A DNA stretch of 64,000 nt. It comes from Typhlomys cinereus (taxonomy: Eukaryota > Chordata > Mammalia > Rodentia > Platacanthomyidae). The notes under the pieces are model-generated. The model did no database searches. It was not told the DNA's origin and saw only the letters and a program-made list of their open reading frames with translations. The stretch is taken from assembly GCA_023101885.1 (NCBI GenBank), contig JALPQD010000214.1:930001-994000 (forward strand). Direction: 5' to 3'. Made by a program: the position numbers and the translations under genes. The stretch's first letter is position 1. Each line of letters begins with the position of its first letter. Below, in pieces: positions 12,468 to 25,359 of the stretch.

Positions 12468-12514
12468 AAAATGAAATTAGAATGTGGGATTTAAAAACAG
12501 ATACTTTTGTTTCT

Positions 12515-12641
12515 ATTTGAGAGTAACTGGTATACTTGCACTTATCTGTTTATGTGAATTAGTAGAAACCCCTGTGCTTAGAAAGCACTGCAGCTGTCCC
12601 TGGTGGCAACTCTAATTTGAGTCATTTTTCTATCTCTGTTG
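12515..12641 (+). repeat. Copy 2 of the 120-bp dispersed direct repeat
   Basis: Partner of 9896-10015 in the same orientation. It has a few small insertions, for example near 12531-12552. Confidence 0.8.
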
Positions 12642-12759
12642 AGATCTATACAATGAATTTTCATCTATACAATGAATCTTTATCATATATACCAAGTATT
12701 CCCCCTGGATTCTTCCAGTAACTTCCCTTACAACCTTCATGTCCTCTTTTTTCTTTTTT

Positions 12760-13600
12760 TTTAATCTTCAAGTAAAATTATTATGGCAAGCATGTGCATG
12801 AATGTGAGGCCATGCACTAGAGTATGAGCCAAATAAGAGTTTCCAATCCACCAAAAGAAAGTGACTGCCCCTTTGTGACCTAGGAGTGTGACATTCACCA
12901 CTTATTCTAGAATGTTGATTGGCTGACTTTAGCACCTGTCCTGTGCAAGTAACCAGGACTGGTGAGTGGATGAGGGCAAAAGCCAAAAGACAGCATTTCT
13001 CAGTATGTTCCTTATCCACTGGCTCTTACATTCTTTCTGCTTTTTTTTTTTTTTTTTTTGATGTCCATTTGGGTTTGAACACTCAACAAGCACTTGTTCT
13101 CAATACTTTTTTTCAGTCTCTCTATCAATCCCTGTTCACTGCAGAAGGATGCTTCTTTGACCAAGGCTGAAGGCACCACTAACCTAGAGAGTGATTTGCT
13201 GGCCCAGTTGTGCATAAGTGAAATATAAAGTTGTTAGATTCCCCTGGTTCTAGCTGGTGCCACTTAATTGCTGTGAAAGGTGGAGGCAGTGTTGAGTTGA
13301 GATTATTGGGTATCTGCACCCTCCATATTCAGGGGGGTTCTGATAAGTGGGAGAGGAAAGGTTGTAAGTCTTTTCCTGGTAATTTCCTGGGTCAGTGAAC
13401 TCTGCTGTGGCTTTTTCTGATCCTACATACTGGCATATAGAAGTCATTCTATTTCCTGTGCAGTTTCTAGGCAGTTTTAAGTGGCGGGCCATGCACACTG
13501 GAAAGGACTTCCAGCTGGACTCAAACTGTCTGTTTTACTACAAGCTCCACTGGAAAGGTCTCCCTGGTTACATAAGGTAGTTTTCAGACTATCTTTACCA
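12760..13600 (-). mobile_element. Probable ancient L1 3' UTR relic, antisense
   Basis: Less AT-rich than the surroundings and without coding potential. Segments such as the one around 13135-13190 ('tgcttctttgaccaaggctg') resemble rodent Lx L1 3' UTR sequence read backwards. The ends are unclear. The assignment rests on remembered family resemblance only. Confidence 0.4.
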
Positions 13601-14960
13601 AGACATGACACTTTAGTATTGTATTTTTCTGTTTCATTTGCTGAGTTTCAGTGGTGAGGCTTCTGATGTTACAACTTATTCAGAAGAGATTTTATTTTAT
13701 TTTTAAATATAAATTCAAAAATTTTCTTTGGAACCTAGGTAAAAAATATAATTCCAAAATTAAATTTATTACTAAGGAAAGGGATAATAATCATAGCTGA
13801 GTAAAACTTCTGAACTGAAAATAGTACATAAATTAGTTAAGACTACTGACAAAAATGGATATTAACCACAAAGGGAATATTAAGTTCCTGGCCAAGAAGA
13901 ATGGAAGGGGAGTGGGATGGTTTCATCAATTACACAGAAGTTTCTATAAGCAGAACAGCTGACCCACAGCAGTGATAACCTGAAACACTTCAAAGGTAAC
14001 TTCAACAGTCATGTTAGCTTTCTTTCATGATAACTTCTTTGTAAAAGCTTGAATAATAATTCAGTCCAATATGAGTAATAATTCAATGCAGTGGTTATTG
14101 AGCACATGCATTTCCCATGTGCCTAATACTCATTTGGAATCAATTGAGTATCTCATTTGAGTATACTCAAATACATTATAATGAATCAAACTTCTGGCAG
14201 TTAAGCAGAAACTAGATTCCTTACAATTACAAGAAGAAGAAATGAAACATAGACTCCTTAGTGCACAGTCTTGAAAGCATCTTGTAAAGGAACAATGGGA
14301 AAATGAGGAGGGGCAAAGAAAAATATGTATGAAACCAAATATTGCTCATAAAACATAAAAATCTTGATTATAAAATAAAATTGTCAAATGCTAAATTTCT
14401 GCCTAGTATGTACACATATTTCAGTTTAGAAATGTGCTATAATTGAATAAGTTCACTAATTAAATCTAATCTAAAGAACAGAAGCATATTAAATTAATTC
14501 CATTGCATGACCTACAATGTCATTATGTGTGATTATGAGTGATTCCACTAGCAGAAATTGCTAATGTCTTTGAGTCGAAGGTTGAGTGAAGATGGATAAG
14601 CACAGACGGCTACATCCTGCTTTATTCACAATATCTCCTATTGAATTATTTTTGTTTGTTTGTGTTTTTAATTTTTTCACATGCTAAGCAACTTATGAAG
14701 CTTACCAGAAGGCACAAAAATAAGCAGACTCCTTCTGATGCATTTAAATTTTAAAGTATGGCCTCAACTCTTCTTAAATTTAGCAGCTGTCTCAGATGTT
14801 TTAATGAGAACCATATTAAACATCAATGTATTTAAATCAACCTGTAGGTATTTTCTTACTTTGTGGGAACACTGATAAATTATTCATGAGTTATAATTGT
14901 TATAGTTTGTCTTTTTAATGAATAAAACATGTTTGTAACTTTAACATCATGATATTTACT
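13601..14960. other. Unique AT-rich DNA
   Basis: No gene or repeat seen. The stretch 14440-14580 is free of repeats and rich in TAAT-type motifs. Confidence 0.45.
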
Positions 14961-14963
14961 CTA

Positions 14964-15146
14964 GCTTTTTAAAGATATTTTATTTATTTGAGAAAGAGAG
15001 AGAAGAGGGAGGGAAGATAGGAAAGAAAGAGGTCATAGCATATGGGTGAAGGTCAGTTTTTATTTCCACTGTGTGAATTTATAAATATCTAACTCAGGTT
15101 GCCAAACTTGTGAGCATATACATTATTCACTGAGCGGTCTAGTCTA
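14964..15146 (-). mobile_element. Degenerate B3-like SINE, antisense
   Basis: On the minus strand it ends in a GA/CT-rich run followed by 'aaataaaatat'. Its right end 'cactgagcggtctagtc' is a worn version of the tRNA-like head '...gagctatctctctggcc' seen at 41660. Confidence 0.5.
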
Positions 15147-15149
15147 TGT

Positions 15150-17015
15150 ATTCTAGTTTATGAAACTGCACCACAAGTACATTTGGTCTTCTAGAACTGT
15201 AGACTCTTTTGAATGTTTTGGTTGAGAGGAACTAGACAAATCATATATCTGAAGTAGTCTCATTGTCATTTCCTTTTTGTTTTTGATGACATAAATACCA
15301 TAGGCCCCAAAATTCTCAATATTTTCTGAAAATTGTTTTCTTTCTTGGCTACTATGTTTTTAACAAATTGGAGAACAACTATTGCAAATGAGAGGATGCT
15401 TTATTCTCTCTGCCCCAAACTTTTGTATTGCTTGATTCTAAAATGTCTTTACTAGTTCATGCTCTGAATGTGGGTAGCAGTATTTTGAGGTGCACTGAAG
15501 ATTAGAAAAGGAATCTAGTTAGCAAATGTAGATGACTGTAGACAGGTATTTTAAGGTCAAATCTTGTCCCAGTTCTGGTGTCTTTCTGTTTCCCCACCAT
15601 GTACAAATCTTCTGCCACATGAACTTGTCAGTATGTAGCTGACCATTGGCCATGTAGTCTCACTGTAGACTTGGTATTATTGAACATTCTGTCAGTTAGT
15701 GATTATTATAGCTATAGAGTTTTTGAAGGCTACCTTTCCACAATCCTATTCCCTGTCTTCATGCTCTTATATTCTTCTTCTTGCCCCTTCCACAGAGGTC
15801 CCAGATCCTTTAGAGTTACAAAATATTCCATGCTTTGGAGTGAATCTTCAAATTTTACTCATTCTCTGTTTCTTGTTCTGGTTCTCTATATGTACATATT
15901 TTTGTAGTTAAATGGGAAACTTGACTAATGAGTAACTTCTTGCTCAAGCAATTGCAGTTCTACTATCAGGATACAAAAAAACACTCTGGTATGCTTCAGT
16001 TCACTTGAGTCTCTTGTCTATAAATTAAATATATCCTATCTACAAACCAAAGAAGTCACATGGTGCCACAAACATAAAATGGTCAGGAAATATCACCCTG
16101 TTCTGTGTCGTAGAGAAGAATGACACTGTGAAAATACAGAGAGATTTCTATCTTCTGAGTTAATTCTTCTGGGATTCAGATGGAGTCAATAACTGAATAA
16201 AAATGAAAATAAAATGTGTGACTTCAAATGACCTGACCTTCTCTTGTTCCCAATTGAACTCTCAGTAATACTTTTGGTAATTGGGAAACAAGGCAATAAG
16301 AAAAATTATTTGTGATGATATAAATAATCTTTTCACTAATTAGATAGTTAAAAATAATGAGCAATTTTTAAAAATGAAATATCTTCCTTTAAGAAATGAC
16401 AAATGAAAGAAAGCAGACAAATGCTAGCACAATGTTTTAATGCAAGCCTTAGTTGATTGCTTATGTTCATGAGTACTCTTGTTAACACTGTTACTAAATG
16501 CCAGACTGCCTTGAAACAGTTGATAAATACATTGTCTATGCAAATAATAAATGCAAAAAATATAAAATGCCTGGGAAATATATTTCCAGAAAGCATACAG
16601 AAGAATGAAAGTAGACCTGAGTGAGGGTAGAACAATATATGTGAAGCAGTCAGTGTCCATGATTACTGACATTTGAAAAAAGAACTAGTGGAAATTAACA
16701 TTTTGGGGAAGAAGGAAATTTCAAGCAGGGGAAGCATCTTTATAAAAATTTGAAAGCAGAAAATATAAAACAAATAGATCAATGAATATGCAAGAGAATG
16801 AGTAAGATAGGGAGACATACTTCTAAGATTACATAATTAAGATGGATTATTAAACTTTATCTAAGACATTATTTAACTAGGATTTTCTAGTTAGACCCCA
16901 GGATTTCTATGCATGACAAGATAGGAAAATGAGCAGTGGTGATTAATTTTACATGTCATCTTGATTTGGCAAATGGATACTCACATAGCTGATAAACTGA
17001 TACAGATGGGTTCTG
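15150..17015. other. Unique AT-rich DNA
   Basis: No gene or repeat with recognisable ends. Short open frames here show no family resemblance. Confidence 0.5.
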
Positions 17016-17019
17016 GTAA

Positions 17020-17277
17020 AGTCCACACTGGTTAAAGAGCTTGACTCACTAGCCTAATGTCCAGGGTTTAGATTCCCTAAGGCCTGTGTTAAAACCTGAC
17101 AGAAGAGCACAAGTATCTGTAATACCAGTGAGCTCACAGACAAGTAAGGGAAATATAGACAGGAGAATCCATGAATCCTTGAAGGTCAGTTGGCCTGTCT
17201 AACCAAACTGTCTAGAACAGCATGGAAGATATAGACTGATATCTCCGGGCATGCTCTGTGATATGGTCATGCTGACA

Positions 17278-17324
<47 letters not shown>

Positions 17325-17325
17325 C
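17020..17325 (+). mobile_element. Degenerate B4-like SINE
   Basis: A tRNA-like start, then 'acaagtatctgtaataccag' (B1/ID-type core), then '...acaggagaatccatgaatcc...', ending in a (CA)n run. This order matches rodent B4 elements. It is heavily mutated. Confidence 0.55.
17282..17321 (+). repeat. (CA)n microsatellite
   Basis: A pure 20-unit CA run at the end of the B4-like element. Confidence 0.95.
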
Positions 17326-17329
17326 ACAA

Positions 17330-20300
17330 CAAAAATTATAAGTGTTGCAGATACATATGGATGTAAGGATATTTATGAAAGATATTAGCATCTCAAAGTG
17401 TTAACTTAGTGAAGGAAATTCTAACTTACCAACAAAGGTGGAAGAACAATAAATTCTCTCTATTCTTGAGCCAGGATATAGTTTTATGTCTTTCCATGAA
17501 GCATCAGTTTGTCAGACCTCTGGCCTCCCAGCTGTAACCTTCACGTCAAACATGGTTATTCCACTGGGCTCTTTTATTGTTAGCATAAAGACTCTTAACT
17601 GAGTCCTAGCATTCTTGGTACTTCAATGTCAAGATGTGAAACTTCTAAATTTCCATCAGTGGATGACTCAATTTCCATAAGAATCTAACACCTATTTTTT
17701 CATCTATATCTATTTCTATCTGTTGTGTCTTATTCATTCATTTTTTAAAGGTAATTTGATAGAGATTAATAAATCACAGGCTAAATGTGTTGAATCCCCT
17801 TATAGCATTATTTCTTTGGCAATATAATAATCACTAAATAATTATTTTAAAAGTGAATATAATTGCGTTTATTTGAATTTTTAATTTGATATTCATGCAA
17901 ATGACCCAAAGCTCTTATTAAAATATAGATTAGACTTCAATACTTCTGAGACTTGTGTTTCTAATGAGCTCTCATGTAGCCCTGATTTTTCAGACTGACA
18001 AATCATACTTTGAATATCCAAGAGTTTTAATAAATATTTCTATTGTTTTGAATGCTGGTGACATTAGGTGGTATTACTCCAAACTGTGTAAATGTTTATT
18101 TTCTTCTAGTTTGAAGGATGTACAGACCAAGAGTTCAGAAGCCTGTGATTTGTTTCCATGACAAATATTAATCTGTGATTTGTACTGCAGATGGTAATAG
18201 TCCATCCAGTTACAGTACACAGCGAACCAATTCAGCTCTGCAATTCATTGACTAAGGAAAAGCTCCAACCGGCTTTGTGAGTTTCTACAATAAACAAAAT
18301 TCAAGTCTAAATCTAAAAAATTAAAAATTGTCAAGTCAGCTCTTCCTAAGCAATTATTCAAAACCTTATTTGGATATATCTAATTAGAGTAATTAAACAT
18401 ATCTAGTGATTGTTCCATTTCTTTATAACACTCAATATCAAATCTATTGTTTAAAAAATATGACAGAAGTGTTTAATTATTTTCAAAGAATGTAACTGTC
18501 CCCATACCGTATAATATGTCTCACCTTCGAATAGTTAAAATCTCCCATCTACCTAAAAGAGAATCAATTATCCTTAATTAACTTATATGCCTCATCAGGA
18601 GAAGCATCCATTTGATTTATTAATAAGCCTCCAGAGAACAAATTAGCTTTCTTAGCAGTGAGTCACAATACCACAGACTTTTTTCTGCTAGCTTTCTAGC
18701 TGAGTTTGTTAAACAACATCCTGTGAAGCAAAGAAAAGATTAACACATTAACCTCCAGTGCAATTATACATCTAAGAAAAAAAGTTCTCAGTACTACCTA
18801 ATGGCAGGTTTAAGTGCAGTAGCCAAGTTTCTGAACTAACTGTTCTATGAAAGCCACTTCTATTCCTTCTTTCATTTTAGAAAGCTGGATTCTATGTCTT
18901 CCCTTTCCACATGTCTTTAGCATGGTTTACAGTACCAGCAATGATTCCTTACCTATGGATCAATGTGTGATATTAAAAATAAACAAACCAAACAAATCTA
19001 TCAAGTTTTTATAAGTCCCAAACAGAACTGTTCATTTCACACATGCAAAGGGACATGGGAGTGGGAGGTGTATTGGCCGTATTGAAGAACTGATGGAACT
19101 TGGAGAAGAATTGGGGGTGAGAGGAGTGGGTAGAGGTCAAGTACATAAACTCATTTTTCTGTATATGAAAATTTTGTGGAATAAGGAGAAAAATACCTAG
19201 ACTTTCTTAATAAAAACAACATTAAGTATGTTTGCTAATATAGCATAACTGTAGGTGGTCACCCAGTTGTAAATATGAAAAAACATATTCTTGTTACAAC
19301 ATAAGTTGGAAATGTCTTCACAGGCTCCCATGTGGAATAATTTGCTCCCCACTAGTGGCTCTGTTTTTAGAGGTTGTAAAATCATTGGGACAATGGCTGC
19401 TAGTTGCTGGTAGTGAGACACTTTATGTGGACCTTTAAGGTAACATCTAATTCTGGTTGTGGTCCAAGTTTTCTGCTTCTCAATTTCCCAAGATGTAAAG
19501 GGCTGTTGCCTCAAGTTTCATTTGCCATGAGTCAAACAGTTATGATTTCTTGCCTCTCCCTCTTTAATGTACACTCTGGAAATGTAATCCAAAATAATTC
19601 TCTCCTCTTATAAATTGCTTCTGCCAGTTGACTTGATCATCAACTGTAGTTATCTAATCTCTTCGTGAACTTCACAAATATTATAAAAATAAAGAATAAG
19701 ATAGAAATTAAAATAGTATTAAGGCAATCATGTCAGCTTTTAATAGAGCATAATTTAATTCTTTGCAAATAAAAATATGCTATAGCTGATTCACTGCATT
19801 TCTCTAAGTTAGGTAGGGTTTGTATACAGTTTCCCCTTTAACTCCCCCTTGTAAAATAATGGTGATATTTTAGTTTTAGTATTTTTCATGTTACATGAAT
19901 AACATCTGAGTAGTGTATTAGGAAAATTTCTTAATGAGAATCTGTTGCAAGTTTAACTAACAGTCAGTGGACAGAAGCACCCAAAGATCACATAGTTATC
20001 AAGCTCTTCTCTGTGGTGAAAAACATGCAGAAAATGTGATGAGCCACAAGAAGGTATGAGGAAGGTTTCAGAAGTAAAGCCAAGATTTGGAAAAACGGTA
20101 GGCTATACTTCAACCAGCATGGCATCAGGAGGGAGAGGCAAGTCTCTGCTGCAAAGGGAGAGAGAGACTTGTGTATGTGATGGTCCATTGGGTGAAGCAG
20201 AGCAACTTCACAAACCCTCCTCAGGATGACCACATTGATTCTCACTAGACTCAGCTGAATGTAACACAACCTAGCATTTTCCAGACAGACCACACAACTG

Positions 20301-21110
20301 TTCTCAGGAATTTTGAAATTCATTTCTTTTTAAAATGAGGCACCTATATATATATTCACTGCCAAAGGCTGAGAAGTTTGTTACTGATAGAACTATTGAA
20401 CTTGTGTCTCATTAGCTATATATTGTTACTAGGATATATTTCAAAATCTTGAATTAGAGTTTTATAACTTCTTCACTTCTGTTTATTAGGCAAGTACTCT
20501 AATTAAAGCATGCAAGATTAATTTTTAAAAGTTGTTTCTTACCTTGACAGTCTGGTTCAGCCTTGGGAAGAGATGCCAGACTGAGGTTGCATGAGTTCCA
20601 TGTTTTAAAAATTCTCATCTCACAGCAGACCCTGACTTGAAGAGGAGGACAGCTCCTACTGAAGGCTCCATGAAGAGTACTACAGATGGGGATTTGCAGA
20701 AGACCACTACAGAATGTTGCAGAGCACACTACGGATGGCCAAAACAAGACCAGCCCTCCCCTAACAACTCTGAGTTCCCCAGAACCATGAACGCTTTCCA
20801 GAGACTCCATGTCTTTCCATCATTCTCTAAATTCCTTCCATTTTAAATGCTTCTTCCCTTCTTTTTAATTTTAAGAGTCTAAGAGCAGCCTGTTTCGAGA
20901 CCTTGGTAAAGGACCTGTGGATTTTGGTTTTCATTTCTGTCAATGGCACATTGCTTTTAAAAGATATTCATTTGCAATATAGTCTCTTGTAATTATATCT
21001 AGAATAATAAGTACCAAGTTCTTCACGTCCCTTGATATTCAGTCTAACTGCTTATTCTCTGAGTCTTTTTAGATCATAGCTTCAGGAATAGTAGACAAGT
21101 TTACTTAATT
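17330..21110. other. Unique DNA, no gene seen
   Basis: The longest largely repeat-free stretch so far. 18300-18800 and 20540-20830 differ in texture from the rest and are listed as findings. No open frame shows a recognisable domain. Confidence 0.5.
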
Positions 21111-21114
21111 TGGC

Positions 21115-21490
21115 TTGTGTAACAGTTACTCTTTACTATTACTGTGAGAGAACACCCAAAGTCAAATAACTTAAGGGAGAAAGAGGAGATTTTCTCAATT
21201 TACAGTTCCAGAGAGGAAATAGATGTGGTCTTTCAAAGTGGCAGAAGCAGCACAGCTTGCTGACTGAAGCTGGCAGGCAGGCAAAGCACAGCCGACCTCC
21301 ACATGGCTGGAACATTCCTAGAGTGTCTCTTCTCTTCTGCTCTGCATTCTGTTCTGTGGCTTTTATGTGGACAACTACTGGAAGGGTACAATGGGATCTA
21401 TGGAGGTTTTATGGGATGACTGGATCTAGGGCTGATTTTAGTTAATGCCTGGTGTGTCAAGTTGACACCCAGGTTTAACTATCAAAGCTT
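21115..21490. mobile_element. Unclassified interspersed repeat, copy A
   Basis: Shares its right-hand part with 57974-58440: 'gtgtcaagttgacac' followed by 'ccaggtttaactatc', and upstream '...atgggatctatggag...' against '...atgagatctttggag...'. The left part begins 'tgtgtaacagttactc...'. Mammalian repeats with the same end wording are common, but I cannot name the class with confidence. Confidence 0.6.
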
Positions 21491-21885
21491 GTAAGTGGCA
21501 TTGATAAGAGAACAGCACACAGTAGGACTTCAATAAATGTTTACCAAATTAAGAAGCATATACATATGTTTGGATTCAGAAGATACACACAGCAGTGTGT
21601 TTCCATGACTAACAGAAGGGACAGAAAAACGTGATTTTTTTTTCCTGAAAATCCTGAGTGGAGAATACCGAGAATTCCATGCTCTATATTGTCAGCCTCT
21701 TTTTCCATTCCTCTCTTTCTCCATGGGGAAGGATCAAATTTGCTTTGAGTATCTCTAGCCTTCAGAAGGCTACACTCTGATATGAAGAAATTGTAAAGTA
21801 TATGTCTGTCTTTCATCATAGGAAAACAATACTGTTCAATAACATCTGATGGAGTTTGAAGGCTAAGATAAAATGATTTTTCTGT

Positions 21886-22197
21886 TTATTTATTTATTTA
21901 TGTATTTATCTATTTATTTATTTATTTTTGAATGCATGCATGTTTTGTGTGTGTGTGTATGTGTGTGTGTGTGTGTAAATATGTATGTATTAAAGGGCAC
22001 TTGTGTCGCTGAGAGGACAAGTGTGACTTCAAGAAATCATCCTGGATTGCTTTTGCCTCCTTTTTGCTTTGCTTTGGGATTTCCAAGATTCTGCCCACCA
22101 GCTGCCTTTTCTGTCTGGCATTTTTAACGTGGGATCTGTGATCCAAACTTATGCTTGTAAAGCCAGAGACTTAACCACTGACTTATATCTCCAACTC
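21886..22197 (-). mobile_element. Old-subfamily SINE, antisense
   Basis: On the minus strand: a worn tRNA-like head ending near 22197, a body with 'aatccaggatgatttc', the extra segment typical of the old subfamily, a (CA)n run, and a TAAA-rich tail at 21886-21928 now expanded as a tetranucleotide repeat. Confidence 0.8.
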
Positions 22198-22465
22198 CTA
22201 AATATGTTCTTTTCTGAAACAATTCATTCAATATTTCATTTATTATTCTGAGAAAACCATGATATCTAATAAATTAGATTTTTTTCCAGGTTAAACTTCT
22301 TTGTTTTACTTTCCAGAATAATATTTAAATATTGAATTTAGCAGTCTTTTTTTCTTTATTTTCCTATTTTTTATTTGAAGAGAAGGCAATGACAATTGTA
22401 TTGAAACAGCAAAATATATAAAAATGAATTCTATCCATATTATCATTACTATTAACCCAAAGATT

Positions 22466-23330
22466 TGTTTCAGGGTTCAGAAGTTCATCTAATGAGACAC
22501 GGACAACGAGCTTGACTGAAAAATATGTTTATTGAAAGTGAGTCAAACAGAACTGAAGCCTCAAGATTCCATTTAAGTTCAGGTCCTTAGATGGTGCCTT
22601 AAGACTCCAGGACTCCATCAGAATTTGGAGCCCAAGTAAGGGGAGGAGGGCAGTTCTTACAGAAGTTTCTAAGTTGGTACAACCTGTCCAGTTAGTGACT
22701 CAAGTTGGTATGTGCTGTCCAGCTAGTGACTTAAGCTGGCAGTTTTAGAGAGTAGCTGCAGCTGGAATTCAGATAGGGGTGTGGGATGGGGTGGAAACCT
22801 TGAGTGGTGGTCCTGCTGACCCAAGGCTGTAACTATGAAACCAAGTTGCCAACCAATAGCGAGAGCAAGTTTTTTTTATTATTATTATTTATTCAACTGT
22901 GCGCATGTGCGTGTGTATGTGCGTGTGTGTGTGTCTGTATGTGTGTGTCTGTGTGTGTATGTGTCTGTGTGTGTGTCTGTGTATGTGTAGAACCACCATG
23001 GACGCCTCCATCTCCTTCTGCCCCGGGATTCACAGGCTCCGCCCTACCAGGACTAGAAGCGCAGGCCACCCCCGCTTCCGTCCGGTGTCTATACGTGGGT
23101 CTGGGATCCGAACTCAGGACCTTCCGCCTGCAAGGCAGAGGCTTACCCCCTGAGCCACCTCTCCAGCCCGAGAGCAAGTTTTGACTATCTTTTATGTGTA
23201 AACAGTGACTATCCTCATGTGTAAGCAGTTTCCAGGAGCCAAGGAGCAGTTAGTCTAAAGTCAGAATTTTTCCACTGCATATTTTCTATAGCACACTGCA
23301 CACAGTTTCATCACAGCACACAAGAATGGG
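22466..23330 (-). mobile_element. Probable solo LTR of an endogenous retrovirus, antisense
   Basis: On the minus strand there is a polyadenylation signal AATAAA (plus 22528-22533) followed by a short U5-like segment. Upstream is GC-richer sequence with two near-repeats: 'gtccagttagtgactcaa' at about 22688 and 'gtccagctagtgacttaa' about 40 bases further on. The left end may be at 'tgtttcaggg' (22466). The right end is uncertain because a SINE splits the element at 22874-23169. No internal viral genes flank it and no target duplication was identified. It is old and inactive. Confidence 0.5.
22874..23169 (-). mobile_element. Young-subfamily SINE, antisense
   Basis: The right end '...cacctctccagccc' is the head of the family read backwards. 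The left end is the A tail (T/ATT run) after the CA-rich segment. Perfect 13-bp duplication 'gagagcaagtttt' at 22861-22873 and 23170-23182. Confidence 0.93.
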
Positions 23331-23334
23331 GTCT

Positions 23335-25038
23335 TCCTTTTCTTAGACCACTACAGCATCAAATAATTGCCTGTTAATAAAGAAATGAAGTATTTTCTCC
23401 AAAATTAATGTCTACATGTTGTTTGCCTACAGTATTTTACTTAGCATTTTCCAAATTATATTTTGATTGAAAAATCATCTATAGAACTAAAATTTCACAG
23501 CTGATAATATGGTTTACATGTATTTTTTATCAAAGTTATTTCATTTTTCTAGTTTTACAAGCATATTGAGTACATGAACCCCTATTCCTCCCTTCTTCGC
23601 ATGGGTTTTCTTGATTATTAATTGGTTCATAATAAGGTGATTCATTCACTACAATTTTATTTTATTTCTGCAAGCAACATCTCATAAATATAACTTCTAT
23701 TGAAATTCCTAGAGTGGTTACTGCTGATTGTGACACCCAACTTCTCCTTTCCCAGTTTTGGTAAAAGTGATAGAAATACAGTCCCTGATCCAACATTTTC
23801 ATGTGGGATTTTCCAGTGCATCATAACTCAGGTCCTTGCTTGCCAGGCAAAGGCTTAATCCCTGAGCCTCTTCCCATCTCAAATCTCATTATTTCTAATT
23901 CTCTTTTACTTATCACCAATCAGAAAAAGTGATTTAGTCTTTGATCGTACAATGTCATTCTTTCTTTTTGATTTTTTTCATTAAAGATATACTGAATGCT
24001 CCATTTGCCTTCTTTTCTTTTCCATATTTTTTCTTCAACATCCATTCTTCACATGATGTCTTTAATTCTTCACCTGCTCATAGTGTTCTCTGAATCTTTT
24101 TCTATTAGTATACATATCATTATTGAAAGTGTTACCTTAAGCTGTGATAAAGTATTCTTCCTTCAAAATATGTGCACTTCTATTCATACTGTAAATGTAA
24201 CAGTTAAAGTGAAGCAAAGGACTTTTTTAAGAAAATAAAAGTAGTTGTATATTTCTAAAATTATTTCAATAAGAACACAGGTACAATGTGTGCTGTAAAC
24301 ACCTTCTTATAATACAATATGCACCGAATTGCCACTTTCATTGCTCACAAATGGCAGAAAGGAGTAATAGTTGAGGGAATGAAAATTACTGATCAATTGT
24401 GTTGATTATATACATTTGCTATAGGGTATTTTACACAGTACAAGATGTGGAATCTACCCCATTTCCTTGAAGAAAAAAAGCCATAAAACCACCATTTCCG
24501 GTATTTGCAAAACTTTTAAAATATATTTTGTAAGTGTTTTTCTTAACCCTGATAAAGTAAAATATGCATAGCAGGGTGTCTGGAAACAAACTGTCTTCTG
24601 AAATTGCGACAAGACATTTCACATGCCTACTGGCCATTTAATTTAATGGGATTTTTATTAGTGTACACATACTAGTTATTTAAACCACAGGGGACTTTGC
24701 AGGTATAAGCAGGAAGAGAAGAGGAAAGAAAAACCAAAAGCTGCAATTTCAGTTTTTTTAAATTAAATACTTACATTTTATATTCATTTATTTAAATTGC
24801 ATTCTACCAACTTTTTTTTCTAAAGCATTAGGTGGAATATCATTTTAGCAGGTGTAAAACAATATACAATATATGGGATTTGTTTTAAAAATATTTCATA
24901 CCCCAAAAAAACATTGTAATAAACATCATGTGACTCCATTTAATATGCTTGGTGAGAGACAACCACTGATAACACATCTTTCAAAACATGTAGTTTTATA
25001 TATTCTGCAATAGTCTAATTTCTACTATAATCTAATAT
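23335..25038. other. Mostly unique AT-rich DNA with a SINE head scrap
   Basis: A SINE head-only fragment lies at about 23790-23882, ending 'aatccctgagcctcttcccatctc' (antisense). Nothing else recognisable. Confidence 0.5.
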
Positions 25039-25051
25039 CTGCAGTTTTAGA

Positions 25052-25348
25052 TATTTTTATTATTTATTCAATTGTGCATGTATGCATGTGTGCATGTGTG
25101 TATATGTATGTGTGTGTATGTATGTATGTGTGTGTAGAACCGCGGATGAATTCCAGAACCACCATGAACCGCCTCCACCTTCTCCTTGTTTACTCTGTCC
25201 CAGGATTCACAGGCTCCGCCGTGGCAGGACCAGAAATGCAGGCCTCCCCCGCTTCCGCCCGGCATCTATAAGTGGGGTCTAGGATCCGAACTCAGGACCT
25301 TCTGCCTGCAAGGCAGAAGCTTAATCCCTGAGCCACCTCTCCTATCCC
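25052..25348 (-). mobile_element. Young-subfamily SINE, antisense
   Basis: The family head, body, (CA)n run and tail are read on the minus strand. Flanked by 'ctgcagtttta' at 25039-25049 and 25349-25359, a short target duplication. The exact tail length is uncertain by a few bases. Confidence 0.9.
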
Positions 25349-25359
25349 CTGCAGTTTTA

